Source of the DNA: Streptomyces lunaelactis
GTDB taxonomy: Bacteria; Actinomycetota; Actinomycetes; Streptomycetales; Streptomycetaceae
Assembly (NCBI RefSeq): GCF_003054555.1
Contig: NZ_CP026304.1
Location: 2,542,001 to 2,606,000, forward strand
Reading direction: 5' to 3'
DNA length: 64,000 bases
The translations under genes and the position numbers were made by a program. Under the pieces are notes generated by a model. It had not been told where the DNA came from. It worked only from the letters and a program-made list of their open reading frames with translations, and did no database searches. Positions within the stretch are counted from its first letter, which is position 1. Every line of letters begins with the position of its first letter. Shown here piece by piece: positions 34,251 to 44,306 of the stretch.

Positions 34251-34904
34251 ATGTCTGGTGTCTACGCGCGTCAAACCCGCCGCATAGCCGTACTCGCCGC
34301 CACCGCCGCCCTCGCCACCACGGGTCTGCTGGCCACCGCTCCCGCCGCCCAGGCCTCCCCGCCCACCCCGGTCAGCGCCGCCACCGCCCGCACCTACCTC
34401 AGCCAGCTGACCGTGGCGGCGGAAGGTTCCTCCTCCGGCTACAGCCGCGACCTGTTCCCGCACTGGATCACCCAGTCGGGCACGTGCAACACCCGCGAGG
34501 TCGTCCTCAAGCGCGACGGCTCGAACGTCCAGCAGGACTCCAGCTGTGCGGCGGTCAGCGGCAGTTGGTACTCCGAGTACGACGGCGCCACCTGGACCCT
34601 GGCCTCCGACCTCGACATCGACCACGTGGTCGCGCTCTCCGAGGCCTGGAAGTCCGGCGCGAACAGCTGGACCACGTCCAAGCGCCAGCAGTTCGCCAAC
34701 GACCTGACCCGTCCGCAGCTGATCGCCGTCACCGACAACGTGAACCAGTCCAAGGGCGACCAGGACCCGGCGGAGTGGCTGCCGTCGCGCACCTCGTACC
34801 GCTGCACGTACGCCCGGATGTGGGTGCACGTGAAGTACTACTGGGGCCTGAAGGTGGACTCCGCCGAGAAGAGCGCGCTCCAGGGCATCCTCAACGGCTG
34901 CTGA
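34251..34904 (+). CDS. Secreted HNH-family nuclease (DUF1524/GmrSD-type fold)
   Basis: 217 residues from ATG 34251 with AAAGGAG 5 nt upstream. The signal peptide is ~1-37 (TRRIAVLAATAALATTGLLATAPAAQA). The mature part has the catalytic DIDHVVALSEAWKSGA motif (~121-136), the asparagine-containing AVTDNVNQSKGDQDP segment (~163-177) that completes the beta-beta-alpha-metal site, and four cysteines likely in disulfides (SGTCN, DSSCA, YRCTY, LNGC). Family members are extracellular DNA/RNA nucleases of Streptomyces. The region between 34,130 and 34,250 has repeated cctggcgc blocks and may fold. Confidence 0.87.
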   Translation: MSGVYARQTRRIAVLAATAALATTGLLATAPAAQASPPTPVSAATARTYLSQLTVAAEGSSSGYSRDLFPHWITQSGTCNTREVVLKRDGSNVQQDSSCAAVSGSWYSEYDGATWTLASDLDIDHVVALSEAWKSGANSWTTSKRQQFANDLTRPQLIAVTDNVNQSKGDQDPAEWLPSRTSYRCTYARMWVHVKYYWGLKVDSAEKSALQGILNGC

Positions 34905-35016
34905 CCAGCTGAACGACTGCTGGCCAGGGCCTGACAGTCCGGCCACGATCACGGCCGGAACCTGGCCGACCTCCCCTGTCGTTCCGTACGGTACGGGGCG
35001 ACAGAGGAGGGCACAC

Positions 35017-36714
<1,698 letters not shown>

Positions 36715-36809
36715 TCCTCGACCCAGGGGTTCGACTCCGGGCCCGCCAACGGCATGATGAGGCGGACGCTCAGCTTCCAAGCACCCCACATGCCCCGGGA
36801 GTTCCCGCT

Positions 36810-38858
36810 TTGTCCGACGTACGCGACGTACTGTCCGCAGTTCCGCCCGCCCGTGCCCGCGCCGTCGCGGTCGTCGGCGCAGGGCCCCGCGGTACCTCCG
36901 TACTGGAAAGACTCTGCGCCTCGGCCCCCGAGCTGGCCCCGGGGGCCCGGCTCACGGTTCACCTCGTTGACCCCGCACCGCCGGGCGCCGGCTGCGTCTG
37001 GCGTACGGACCAGCCCGCCGAGCTGCTGATGAACACGGTGGCTTCGCAGGTGACCCTGTTCACGGACGACAGCGTGGAGTGCGAGGGGCCGGTACGCCCG
37101 GGTCCGAGCCTGTACGAGTGGGCGGCCGCCCACACCGGCGAGGCCCTCGGCCCGGACGACTACCCGACGCGGGCCTGTTACGGCCGCTACCTGGAGTGGG
37201 CGTTCCGCGAGACGGTCACCGGCGCACCGGAGACGGTGCGGGTGGAGGTCCACGGGGCGCGTGCGGTGCGCCTGGAGGACGAGCTGCCGCCGGAGGCGCA
37301 CGACGGGGTGGCGGAAGCGTCGCCCGACGGTCCTGCCGCGCCCCGGCAGACCCTCACCCTCGATGACGGGACCATCCTCGCCGGGCTCAGCGCGGTGATC
37401 CTCGCGCAGGGCCATCTCCCGGTGATCTCCCGCCAGACGCAGGCGCATCTCGCCGAGTACGCAGCCCGCCACCCGCGCCTGCACTACTTCGCGCCCGCCA
37501 GCCCCGCGGATCTCGACCTCTCGGCCGTCGCCCCTGGAGAACCGGTTCTGCTGCGTGGCCTCGGCCTCAACTTCTTCGACCACATGGCCCTGTTGACGAC
37601 CGGCCGCGGCGGCACCTTCGTACGCACCGACGGCGGCACGCTCGCCTACCGCCCCTCCGGCCGCGAGCCCCGGTTGTACGCGGGGTCGCGGCGCGGCGTC
37701 CCGTACCAGGCACGCGGCGACAACGCCAAGGGGCCCTCCGGACGGCACGAACCGCTCGTGCTGACCCAGGATGTGATCGCCGTCTTCCGCAAGCGCGCGG
37801 CCGAGGGCGATCCGCCGGACTTCCTTTCGGAGATATGGCCGCTCGTTGCCAAGGAGGTGGAGACGGTCCACTACGAGGCGCTGCTCGCGGATCGCGAAGA
37901 CGCCGCGCCGCTCGGTGCGTTCCGGCACGACGCCTTCCGGGACAGGTTCCTCGGCACAGCGCACGGCAGCGCCCAAGAGGCCGCCGTACTGGACGCGTTC
38001 GGCGTCGCGGACGCGGACCGCTGGTCCTGGGACCGGATCTCTCGCCCGTACGCCGGTGAGAACTTCGGCTCCCCCGCCGAGCACCGCGCCTGGCTCCTCG
38101 CCCATCTGCGCCGGGACGCCGTCCAGGCCGCACTCGGCAATGTCGCGGGACCGCTGAAGGCCGCCCTCGACGTACTGCGCGACCTCCGTAACGAGCTGCG
38201 TCAGATCGTGGACCACGACGGCCTGTCCGGCACCTCACGCCGCGATCATCTCGACCGCTGGTACACCCCGTTGAACGCGTTCCTCTCCATCGGCCCGCCG
38301 CGCCGCCGGATCGAGGAGATGACGGCACTGATCGAGGCGGGCGTCCTGGATGTGGTCGGCCCGCGCACGACGATCGGGATGGCGGACGGGGTCTTGGAGG
38401 GAGCCTTCACCGCCGAATCGCCCGATGTCCCCGGCTCCTTCGTCACGGCGACCACGCTCATCGAGGCACGGCTGCCGGAACCGGACCTCCGGCGGACCTG
38501 TGACGAGCTGCTCGGCCGGCTGCTGGCGGCGGGCCAGTGCCGCCCGCACTCGATCGACGGTTACGAAACCGGAGGGCTGGACGTAACCCCGCGCCCGTAC
38601 CGTCTGATCAACCGTCAAGGCCGTCCGCATCCCCGGCGCTTCGCGATCGGGGTGCCCACCGAGGGCGTGCACTGGGTGACCGCGGCCGGGGCCAGGCCGG
38701 GAGTCGACTCGGTGACGCTCGCGGACGCGGACGCGGTGGCGCGCGCCGCACTGCGCACGCTCGGAACACCGCGCAGGCACCCGGGCACGCGGCCGGAAGC
38801 GGAATCCAGGGCGAAGAACGACCGCCAACCTAATGTTGAACTTGCAAGCATTGATTAG
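36810..38858 (+). CDS. FAD/NAD(P)-binding protein (NAD_binding_9 / HpyO-like)
   Basis: 682 residues from TTG 36810, with CGGGAG 8 nt before it and the FAD-binding strand just after (AVAVVGAGPRGTSVLERL, ~18-35; GxGxxG motif). Later segments typical of this family are GCVWRTDQPAELLMNTVASQ (~62-81), YGRYLEWAF, LRGLGLNFFDHMALLTTGRGG (~249-269), GRHEPLVLT and DGYETGGLDVTPRPYRLI (~590-607). The enzymes are predicted flavoprotein oxidoreductases of unknown substrate and occur near siderophore or secondary-metabolite genes. An iron-box-like site overlaps the stop codon but faces the next gene. Confidence 0.8.
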   Translation: MSDVRDVLSAVPPARARAVAVVGAGPRGTSVLERLCASAPELAPGARLTVHLVDPAPPGAGCVWRTDQPAELLMNTVASQVTLFTDDSVECEGPVRPGPSLYEWAAAHTGEALGPDDYPTRACYGRYLEWAFRETVTGAPETVRVEVHGARAVRLEDELPPEAHDGVAEASPDGPAAPRQTLTLDDGTILAGLSAVILAQGHLPVISRQTQAHLAEYAARHPRLHYFAPASPADLDLSAVAPGEPVLLRGLGLNFFDHMALLTTGRGGTFVRTDGGTLAYRPSGREPRLYAGSRRGVPYQARGDNAKGPSGRHEPLVLTQDVIAVFRKRAAEGDPPDFLSEIWPLVAKEVETVHYEALLADREDAAPLGAFRHDAFRDRFLGTAHGSAQEAAVLDAFGVADADRWSWDRISRPYAGENFGSPAEHRAWLLAHLRRDAVQAALGNVAGPLKAALDVLRDLRNELRQIVDHDGLSGTSRRDHLDRWYTPLNAFLSIGPPRRRIEEMTALIEAGVLDVVGPRTTIGMADGVLEGAFTAESPDVPGSFVTATTLIEARLPEPDLRRTCDELLGRLLAAGQCRPHSIDGYETGGLDVTPRPYRLINRQGRPHPRRFAIGVPTEGVHWVTAAGARPGVDSVTLADADAVARAALRTLGTPRRHPGTRPEAESRAKNDRQPNVELASID

Positions 38859-38873
38859 GTCTGCCTAGCCTAG
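38855..38873. promoter_or_regulatory. Iron-box-like site (DmdR/IdeR type)
   Basis: TTAGGTctGcCTAgCCTAg matches 14 of 19 positions of the DmdR/IdeR consensus TTAGGTTAGGCTAACCTAA, including both outer half-sites. It lies 47 nt upstream of the DoxX start and overlaps the preceding stop codon. Confidence 0.5.
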
Positions 38874-38919
38874 GGCCTCCCTCGTCGGTTCACGTCCCCA
38901 GACCGCAAGGAGTCCCCCC

Positions 38920-39405
38920 ATGGCCAATCGCCCCCTTCCCACCCTTCCCAGCCGTCTGAACCAGGCCCAGCCCTACGTGCTCGGCCTGTTCCGCACAGTC
39001 GTCGGCCTGCTCTTCGCCTGCCAGGGCGCCGCCTCGCTCTTCGGCGTCCTCGGCGGCGCGGGCGGTGGCGGCGGCACCATCCCGGCCGGCACCTGGCCCG
39101 GCTGGTACGCCGGGGTGATCGAGCTGGTCGGCGGCGTTCTGGTGCTGCTCGGCCTCGGCACCCGCAGCGCCGCGTTCGTCGCCTCGGGCTCGATGGCGTA
39201 CGCGTACTTCACGGTCCACCAGCCCGAGGGGCTCTTCCCGCTGCAGAACAGCGGCGAGGGATCCGTGCTCTACTGCTGGGCGTTCCTGCTGCTGGTCTTC
39301 ACCGGGCCGGGCGCGCTGGCGCTGGACCGGGTGTTCGCCCCGCGCGGCAAGAGCCGGGCGGCGGACGAGGAGCGCAAGGAGCAGGCCACGGCCGTCGCGG
39401 TCTGA
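38920..39405 (+). CDS. DoxX-family membrane protein
   Basis: 161 residues, four helices: ~20-42 (LGLFRTVVGLLFACQGAASLFG), 63-82 (WYAGVIELVGGVLVLLGLG), 86-104 and 122-140. The helix 1/helix 2 signature (FRTVVGLLFACQG, IELVGGVLVLLG) is that of DoxX. Some DoxX proteins work with SodA and SseA in thiol/oxidative stress of mycobacteria; most are uncharacterised. The start ATG 38920 has AAGGAG 8 nt upstream. The iron-box-like site before it hints at repression by iron, consistent with a redox role. Confidence 0.85.
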   Translation: MANRPLPTLPSRLNQAQPYVLGLFRTVVGLLFACQGAASLFGVLGGAGGGGGTIPAGTWPGWYAGVIELVGGVLVLLGLGTRSAAFVASGSMAYAYFTVHQPEGLFPLQNSGEGSVLYCWAFLLLVFTGPGALALDRVFAPRGKSRAADEERKEQATAVAV

Positions 39406-39440
39406 CCCCGGGCTGCCCCGCCGGAAGCACCCGAAGCACG

Positions 39441-39480
39441 CGAGCGCCCGGCCCCGTAGGACGAGGGACCGGGCGCTTCG
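39441..39480 (+). terminator. Terminator hairpin after the DoxX gene
   Basis: gagcgcccggcccc pairs with gggaccgggcgcttc (about 13 bp with mismatch) in a region 37 nt past the DoxX stop. Confidence 0.55.
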
Positions 39481-39709
39481 GCTTCGTTAAGTCTCATCGT
39501 TCGTCCGGCCGTTCGTCTCGACGTTCGTCTCCCCGTTCGCCTCCCCGTTCGTCTTCGCGTTCGTCTTCCCGGGGGACGTGAGACGTACAACATCGGCGAC
39601 CCCCTGGCGATCTCGAGGTAAACCCCAGGCGTACGCTGTACAGCTGTACTGCCGCCCCTGCCGCTCCCCTGCGACGTCGCGGCGTTCTTTACGAACCGGG
39701 GAGTTAAAG

Positions 39710-40372
39710 GTGCTCGAGAGTATTGGGTCGCTGACCGGCAGCCCATGGATCTACGCCGTCGTGGCGCTGTCCGTACTCCTCGACGTGTTCCTGCCCGTAC
39801 TCCCCAGCGGCGTCCTGGTGATCACCGCGGCCACCGCAGCCGCCGCGGGCTCGACCACGGCCACCGCCTCCGTCGCGGCCGCGCAGGTGCAGCGCGAGGT
39901 GCCCTCGCTGCTCGTCCTGATCCTGTGTGCGGCCACCGCCTCCGTGCTCGGCGACCTCGTCGCCTACCGGCTGGCCTGGCGCGGCGGCGACCGGCTGGAC
40001 CGGGCGATCGCCCGCTCGCGCAAGCTGACCACCGCGCAGGAACGTCTCGGAGCGGCCCTCAGCCGCGGCGGCGGCGCGCTCGTCGTGATCGCCCGCTTCG
40101 CCCCTGCCGGCCGCTCGGTCGTCTCCCTGGGCGCGGGCGCGGCACACCGCAAGGTGAAGGACTTCCTGCCCTGGTCGGCCCTGGCGGGCGTGGCCTGGGC
40201 GGGCTACAGCGTGGGCCTCGGCTACTTCGGCGGCCAGTGGCTGGGCGCGAGCTGGGTCGGCGCGGCCGTCTCCGTGCTCGCACTGTTCGCGGCGGGAGCC
40301 GTGGCCGGGTACGTCATGCGGCGTCCGGCCGCTACGCCGACGCCGGTTCCGGCACCTGAGCCGGCTGCTTAG
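39710..40372 (+). CDS. DedA/VTT-family membrane protein
   Basis: 220 residues from GTG 39710, with GGGGAG 6 nt upstream. Hydrophobic segments lie at ~13-45, 62-80, 120-140 and 158-205. The VTT signature includes LDVFLPVLPSGVLVITAATAA (~22-42), GDLVAYRLAWRGG (~83-95) and VVIARFAPAGRSVVSLGAGAA (~126-146); the last has the conserved R-x-x-P-x-x-R pattern of flippase-like DedA proteins. They are thought to move undecaprenyl phosphate or phospholipids across the membrane. The last 41 nt overlap the 3' end of the convergent DUF2277 gene. Confidence 0.85.
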   Translation: MLESIGSLTGSPWIYAVVALSVLLDVFLPVLPSGVLVITAATAAAAGSTTATASVAAAQVQREVPSLLVLILCAATASVLGDLVAYRLAWRGGDRLDRAIARSRKLTTAQERLGAALSRGGGALVVIARFAPAGRSVVSLGAGAAHRKVKDFLPWSALAGVAWAGYSVGLGYFGGQWLGASWVGAAVSVLALFAAGAVAGYVMRRPAATPTPVPAPEPAA

Positions 40373-40586
40373 CGGCGGCCCCGCGCACCTCGATCCCTTC
40401 GAGCAGCTTGCGGGTCGCCTCGGTGATCTCGTCGACGGCCTGCTCGAAGACCTCGCGGTTGTGCGCGGCAGGGGCACGGAAGCCGGACACCTTGCGCACG
40501 TACTGCAGGGCAGCGGCGTGGAAGTCCTCCTCGGTGGCCTCTTCGGGGAGCACGGGCGGGCGGAGGGTCTTGATACTGCGGCACAT
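40332..40586 (-). CDS. DUF2277 family protein
   Basis: 84 residues from ATG 40586 (MCRSIKTLRPPVLPEEATEE). The MCRSIKTLR start, the DFHAAALQYVRKVSGF segment and the AHNREVFEQAVDEITEATRKLLEG helix are the DUF2277 pattern. It is a small, mostly helical cytosolic protein found widely in bacteria, of unknown function. The Ala/Pro/Gln-rich C-terminus (AAAKQPAQVPEPAS) is variable and is encoded in the stretch that overlaps the convergent DedA gene on the opposite strand. Confidence 0.88.
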   Translation of the reverse strand: MCRSIKTLRPPVLPEEATEEDFHAAALQYVRKVSGFRAPAAHNREVFEQAVDEITEATRKLLEGIEVRGAAAKQPAQVPEPASA

Positions 40587-40662
40587 GAGTTCAGTGTGCC
40601 CCGTGCGACTGCCTCGGGGCGAGGCAGTCGATGTGCCGGGGAAAGCGGCGCCGCCCATGCCG

Positions 40663-40694
40663 GAGGCCCCTCCGCCTGTTGGCAGAGGGGCCTC
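40663..40694 (-). terminator. Terminator hairpin of the serine hydrolase gene
   Basis: gaggcccctc (40,663-40,672) and gaggggcctc (40,685-40,694) form a perfect 10-bp stem 27 nt downstream of the serine hydrolase stop on the minus strand. Confidence 0.65.
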
Positions 40695-40720
40695 TGACAT
40701 GCGCCTACAGGGGACGGGGA

Positions 40721-41932
40721 CTACGAAGTGGCCGCCCGTACGACCGCCGCCGTCAGCCGGTCGTTCTCCTCGGCGGCGCCGCCCGGGTAGGCGTACCGGC
40801 GCCGGACGTAGCCGTACGCGACACCGCTGCCCGGATCGGCGAACGCCAGCGCCCCCGCCGCACCGCTGTGACCGAAGGCGTCCGCACCCAGGAACCGGTA
40901 CCGCACCCCCATCGCCTGGAAGCCGAGGCCGAACTGGTCCTGCTCACCGGTGACCGCATCGGTGCCCACCGCGTACAGCGGGCAGAACTCCGCGATCGTG
41001 TCCGCCTTCAGCAACGGCGCCCTGCCGTCCACCTCGCTGATGGCGGCGGCGTACATCCCCGCGACCCCTCGCGCGCTCCCGACCCCGCCTGCCGATGCCT
41101 GGCCGAGTGCCCGCACCGCACGGGTGTTGGCGAACTCCACCAGGTCGGTGGGCGGGGTGGCGTTGAAGCCGAAGGCGATCCCCAGCAGGCTGTTCGGATC
41201 CGGGGCATTGGCCTGGAGCTCGGCGAGCTGCTCCGGCGTGGGCCGCATCGGCAGCACGTCCGCGTAGCGCGCTTCGAGCGCCTCGGGCAGCCCGAGATGG
41301 AAGTCGAGCCCGTACGGAGCCCTCACCCGCTCCTCGAACAGCTCCTGGATCGAGCGCCCTGTGACCCGCCGCACGACCTCGCCGGTGAGGGCGCCGATCA
41401 CGAAGGCGTGGTAGCCGTAGGCGGTACCCGGCTCCCAGTACGGCCGCTGTTCCGCGAGCCGCGCGGCCAGCACCCGGTCGTCGGCGAGCTCGTCGATGGT
41501 GAACCCGCCGTCGACGCCGATCAACCCGGCACGGTGCCCGATGAGCTCCCGCAGAGTGAGCCGTTCCTTGCCCTCGGCCGCGAACTCCGGCCAGTAGTGG
41601 GCGACTTCGCGGTCGAGATCGAGCACGCCGTCCTGGACGAGCAGCGCGACGACGAGATGTGACGCGCCCTTGGTAACGGAGTAGACGCCGGTTAGTGAGC
41701 CGGCCACCATCCCGCCCCCGGTCCACAGGTCGACGACCTGCTGCCCGTTCACGTACGCGGCGAGCTGGGCGCCGGACTCGGTGATCCCCTCGGCGAGTAC
41801 GGCGGCGAACTCCTCCCGTACGTCCTCGAAGCCGTCCGCGACGGTCCCCCGTACACCGATCTCGTGCCCACCGATCTCGGACACCGACCCAGCCGCTGCC
41901 CCAGCCGCTGCCCCAGCCGTTGACCCAGCCAT
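40721..41932 (-). CDS. Serine hydrolase, class C beta-lactamase/esterase family
   Basis: 403 residues from ATG 41932, with GGGGAG before it. The family's nucleophile motif is SVTKG (~84-88, S-x-x-K), the tyrosine motif is YGYHAFVIG (~180; Y-x-N replaced by Y-x-Y/H, as in EstB-like esterases), and FGHSGAAGALAFADP (~360) corresponds to the third motif. An odd N-terminal run of AGAAAGAAAG is seen before the conserved part. There is no signal peptide, so it is probably a cytosolic esterase rather than a beta-lactamase. Confidence 0.85.
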   Translation of the reverse strand: MAGSTAGAAAGAAAGSVSEIGGHEIGVRGTVADGFEDVREEFAAVLAEGITESGAQLAAYVNGQQVVDLWTGGGMVAGSLTGVYSVTKGASHLVVALLVQDGVLDLDREVAHYWPEFAAEGKERLTLRELIGHRAGLIGVDGGFTIDELADDRVLAARLAEQRPYWEPGTAYGYHAFVIGALTGEVVRRVTGRSIQELFEERVRAPYGLDFHLGLPEALEARYADVLPMRPTPEQLAELQANAPDPNSLLGIAFGFNATPPTDLVEFANTRAVRALGQASAGGVGSARGVAGMYAAAISEVDGRAPLLKADTIAEFCPLYAVGTDAVTGEQDQFGLGFQAMGVRYRFLGADAFGHSGAAGALAFADPGSGVAYGYVRRRYAYPGGAAEENDRLTAAVVRAATS

Positions 41933-42065
41933 TGACCCTCCCCAGTGATCATCAACAGTCACCGGGAGGCAACCAATAGTCTCGCCGGGGAATTCCCCGG
42001 GCGCTGGGGCGGAGGCGACGGCGACACCGAGGTGAGTTGTCGGACCTCCGCGCTACGTTTCCACC

Positions 42066-42767
42066 ATGACTGAATTCGTACTGGTAGCAGGCGCGTGGCT
42101 TGGATCGTGGGCGTGGGACGAGGTGGTGCCGGAGTTGCGTGCGGCCGGACACGGCACCCACCCTGTGACGCTGACCGGCCTCGCCGACAAGCAGGGCGCG
42201 CCGGCCGGGCAGCAGACCCATGTACAGGACATCGTCGACGAGGTGGAGCGGCACGATCTGCGCGACGTCGTCCTGGTCGGCCACAGCTACTCGGGCATCC
42301 CGGTCGGTCAGGCCGCCGAGCGGATCGGCGACCGGCTGGCCCGGGTGGTGTTCGTCGACTCCAGGGTTCCCACCGACGGCGAGTCGTTCGCCTCCGCCTG
42401 GTGGCAGGGCCGGGAGACATTCGAGGCAACGGTCGCCGGAAACGACGGCTTCTGGGCGCCGCTGACCGCGGCCGACTACGACAGCCAGGGTCTCACCGCC
42501 GAGCAGATCTCACGGATCGTGGGCGGCTCGACGCCCCACCCGGGCGCCACGCTCACCGAGCCCGCCGCGCTGACCCGCCCGCTCAGCGAGCTCCCGGCGA
42601 CGTACATCAAGTGCCTCCTCGACGGCCCCGAGCCGAGCGACGACGTGGCCGAGCTGCTGACCAGCAAGCACTGGCGGCTGGTCGAGATGGACACCGGCCA
42701 CTGGCCGATGTTCTCCCAGCCACACGAGCTGGCACAGATCCTGCACCGGTCAGCGGTGGAATCCTGA
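42066..42767 (+). CDS. Alpha/beta-fold hydrolase
   Basis: A 233-residue esterase-like protein. The oxyanion strand FVLVAGAWLGSWAWDEV (~4-20), nucleophile elbow VGHSYSGI (S74), acid region near DSRVP (~98-102) and the histidine in MDTGHWPMFSQP (~210-221) give a complete triad. The pattern (LVxGAWxGxWxWxxV) is that of the pyrethroid hydrolase/methylesterase-like group (hydroxynitrile lyase branch). The substrate is unknown. The gene diverges from the serine hydrolase gene at 41,932 with 133 nt between. Confidence 0.87.
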   Translation: MTEFVLVAGAWLGSWAWDEVVPELRAAGHGTHPVTLTGLADKQGAPAGQQTHVQDIVDEVERHDLRDVVLVGHSYSGIPVGQAAERIGDRLARVVFVDSRVPTDGESFASAWWQGRETFEATVAGNDGFWAPLTAADYDSQGLTAEQISRIVGGSTPHPGATLTEPAALTRPLSELPATYIKCLLDGPEPSDDVAELLTSKHWRLVEMDTGHWPMFSQPHELAQILHRSAVES

Positions 42768-42856
42768 GGCGTATCGCAGGACGAGGATTCCGGACTCGTA
42801 CGCCTTGCTGTGTACAAGGCTGAGCCTCGCCCTCTCCTCAAGGTATGCGTGCCGGG

Positions 42857-43111
42857 TCAGCGTCTCGCGCGGCGGCGCGCGATGAACCAGCCCATGACCA
42901 GTCCGACCGCCAGGGTCACGGTCAGTACCGCCCAGAGGGGCAGTGTGACGGTGGGGACCCACAGCCTGATGGCTACCGATGCTGTGTTCGCGGCGATGAA
43001 CCAGATCGCCAGCACTGCGAGCGCCGCGATCCCGATGGTGCGTATCCGCACGTCCCGGCCCTTGACGGTCAGGGTCGGCGGGTCGTGCGGCTGAGGCGTT
43101 TTCCGTGCCAT
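42857..43111 (-). CDS. Small LapA (DUF1049)-like membrane protein
   Basis: 84 residues with two helices (~26-46 IGIAALAVLAIWFIAANTASV and ~53-76 WVPTVTLPLWAVLTVTLAVGLVMG). It ends in a short basic tail (ARRRARR). The N-W-FIAxNT...V-LWV---LPLW---- pattern is that of lipopolysaccharide assembly protein A domain proteins. In Actinobacteria these are general small membrane proteins without LPS. It is read from ATG 43111 and stands alone. Confidence 0.75.
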   Translation of the reverse strand: MARKTPQPHDPPTLTVKGRDVRIRTIGIAALAVLAIWFIAANTASVAIRLWVPTVTLPLWAVLTVTLAVGLVMGWFIARRRARR

Positions 43112-43306
43112 GGCTCCAGTATCAAATGATCTGGGCAATTAGTCCTGATCGGCCGCCGTCGCCGCCTGTGGGGCGGCCACCCTTCCCCGGGCTGGTTCGG
43201 CGCCGAAGCCGAGTCCGGTACCGCCGCGAACTAGCCCGGACCCTGGTGAAGGAGGTACGACTGGCTGTCGAAGGATGCACTCACCAGCGATCGCAGGAGG
43301 CAGCGC

Positions 43307-44047
43307 GTGTCACGTCCGGTCACCATCGTCACAGGCGGCAGCCGAGGTATCGGCGCAGCAACGTGCGTCCGGTTGGCGGCGGACGGCCACGACCTGGCTC
43401 TCGGGTACGTCAGCAACCGCGCGGCCGCCGAGGAGGTTGCGGCCGCTGTGCGTGCGGCAGGCGCACGCTGCGTCACCGTGCGGGTGGACACCTCCGAAGA
43501 GGCGGACGTGGAGCGGCTGTTCGACACCGCCGTGACGGAACTCGGCCCGGTGACCGGCCTGGTCAACAACGCCGGAGTGACCGGCCCGCTCGGCAGGCTC
43601 GTCGATGCCCGCACCGAGAACCTGCGACGGGTGGTCGATGTGAACCTCCTGGGTTACCTGCTGTGCTGCCGACGAGCCGCCCGGGACATGGCGGCGCTCG
43701 GCTCCGGTGCCATCGTCAACATCTCCTCCGCCGCCGCCACCCTCGGCAGCCCCGGCGAGTACGTCCACTACGCCGCGACCAAGGCAGCCACCGACGCACT
43801 GACCGTCGGCCTGGCCAAGGAACTCGGCCCGGACGGCATCAGGGTCAACGCCGTCGCCCCCGGTGTCATCAACACCGACATGCATGCCGCGATGGGGGAC
43901 CCCTACCGCCCGGCCAAGGCCGCCGCCCACATCCCGCTCGGGCGGCCCGGCGAGCCGGACGAGATCGCCGCCGCCGTCGCCTGGCTGCTGTCGGCCGACG
44001 CCTCGTACACCACGGGCACGGTCCTGCGAGTCTCCGGCGGCCGGTGA
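43307..44047 (+). CDS. Short-chain dehydrogenase/reductase
   Basis: 246 residues from GTG 43307. The NADP(H) motif is TGGSRGIG (9-16). NNAGVTG follows at ~88-94, then the catalytic serine in NISSAAATLGS and the YVHYAATKAA tetrad (Y-x3-K), with the C-terminal GTVLRVSGG. The sequence is of the FabG/SDR glucose-dehydrogenase kind and lacks any membrane segment. Position and orientation give no clear partner. The SD GCAGGAGGCAGCGC lies just upstream. It would reduce a ketone or oxidise an alcohol; the substrate is open. Confidence 0.87.
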   Translation: MSRPVTIVTGGSRGIGAATCVRLAADGHDLALGYVSNRAAAEEVAAAVRAAGARCVTVRVDTSEEADVERLFDTAVTELGPVTGLVNNAGVTGPLGRLVDARTENLRRVVDVNLLGYLLCCRRAARDMAALGSGAIVNISSAAATLGSPGEYVHYAATKAATDALTVGLAKELGPDGIRVNAVAPGVINTDMHAAMGDPYRPAKAAAHIPLGRPGEPDEIAAAVAWLLSADASYTTGTVLRVSGGR

Positions 44048-44306
44048 CACGCTCCGGAGCCGATGACGGCCTCGCCTCGCCCAGGACGGTTCCGAACAGC
44101 CGACATCAGGGCCTCGAAGACCGGGGCGCGTGAGCGCCGTCCGACGAGCGTGGGTCGTTGACGGGATTGGCGAGGGCGAGCTGTATAGGGTCTTGGCAAC
44201 CGTCCTTCTCGGCGAGGCCCGCCCGCACGCCCGCTCGCCCCGAATCAGACGGACTCTCCCGGCGGGCCCATAAGCGCAGACTTGACCGATCATCAGGAGT
44301 GCTGCC

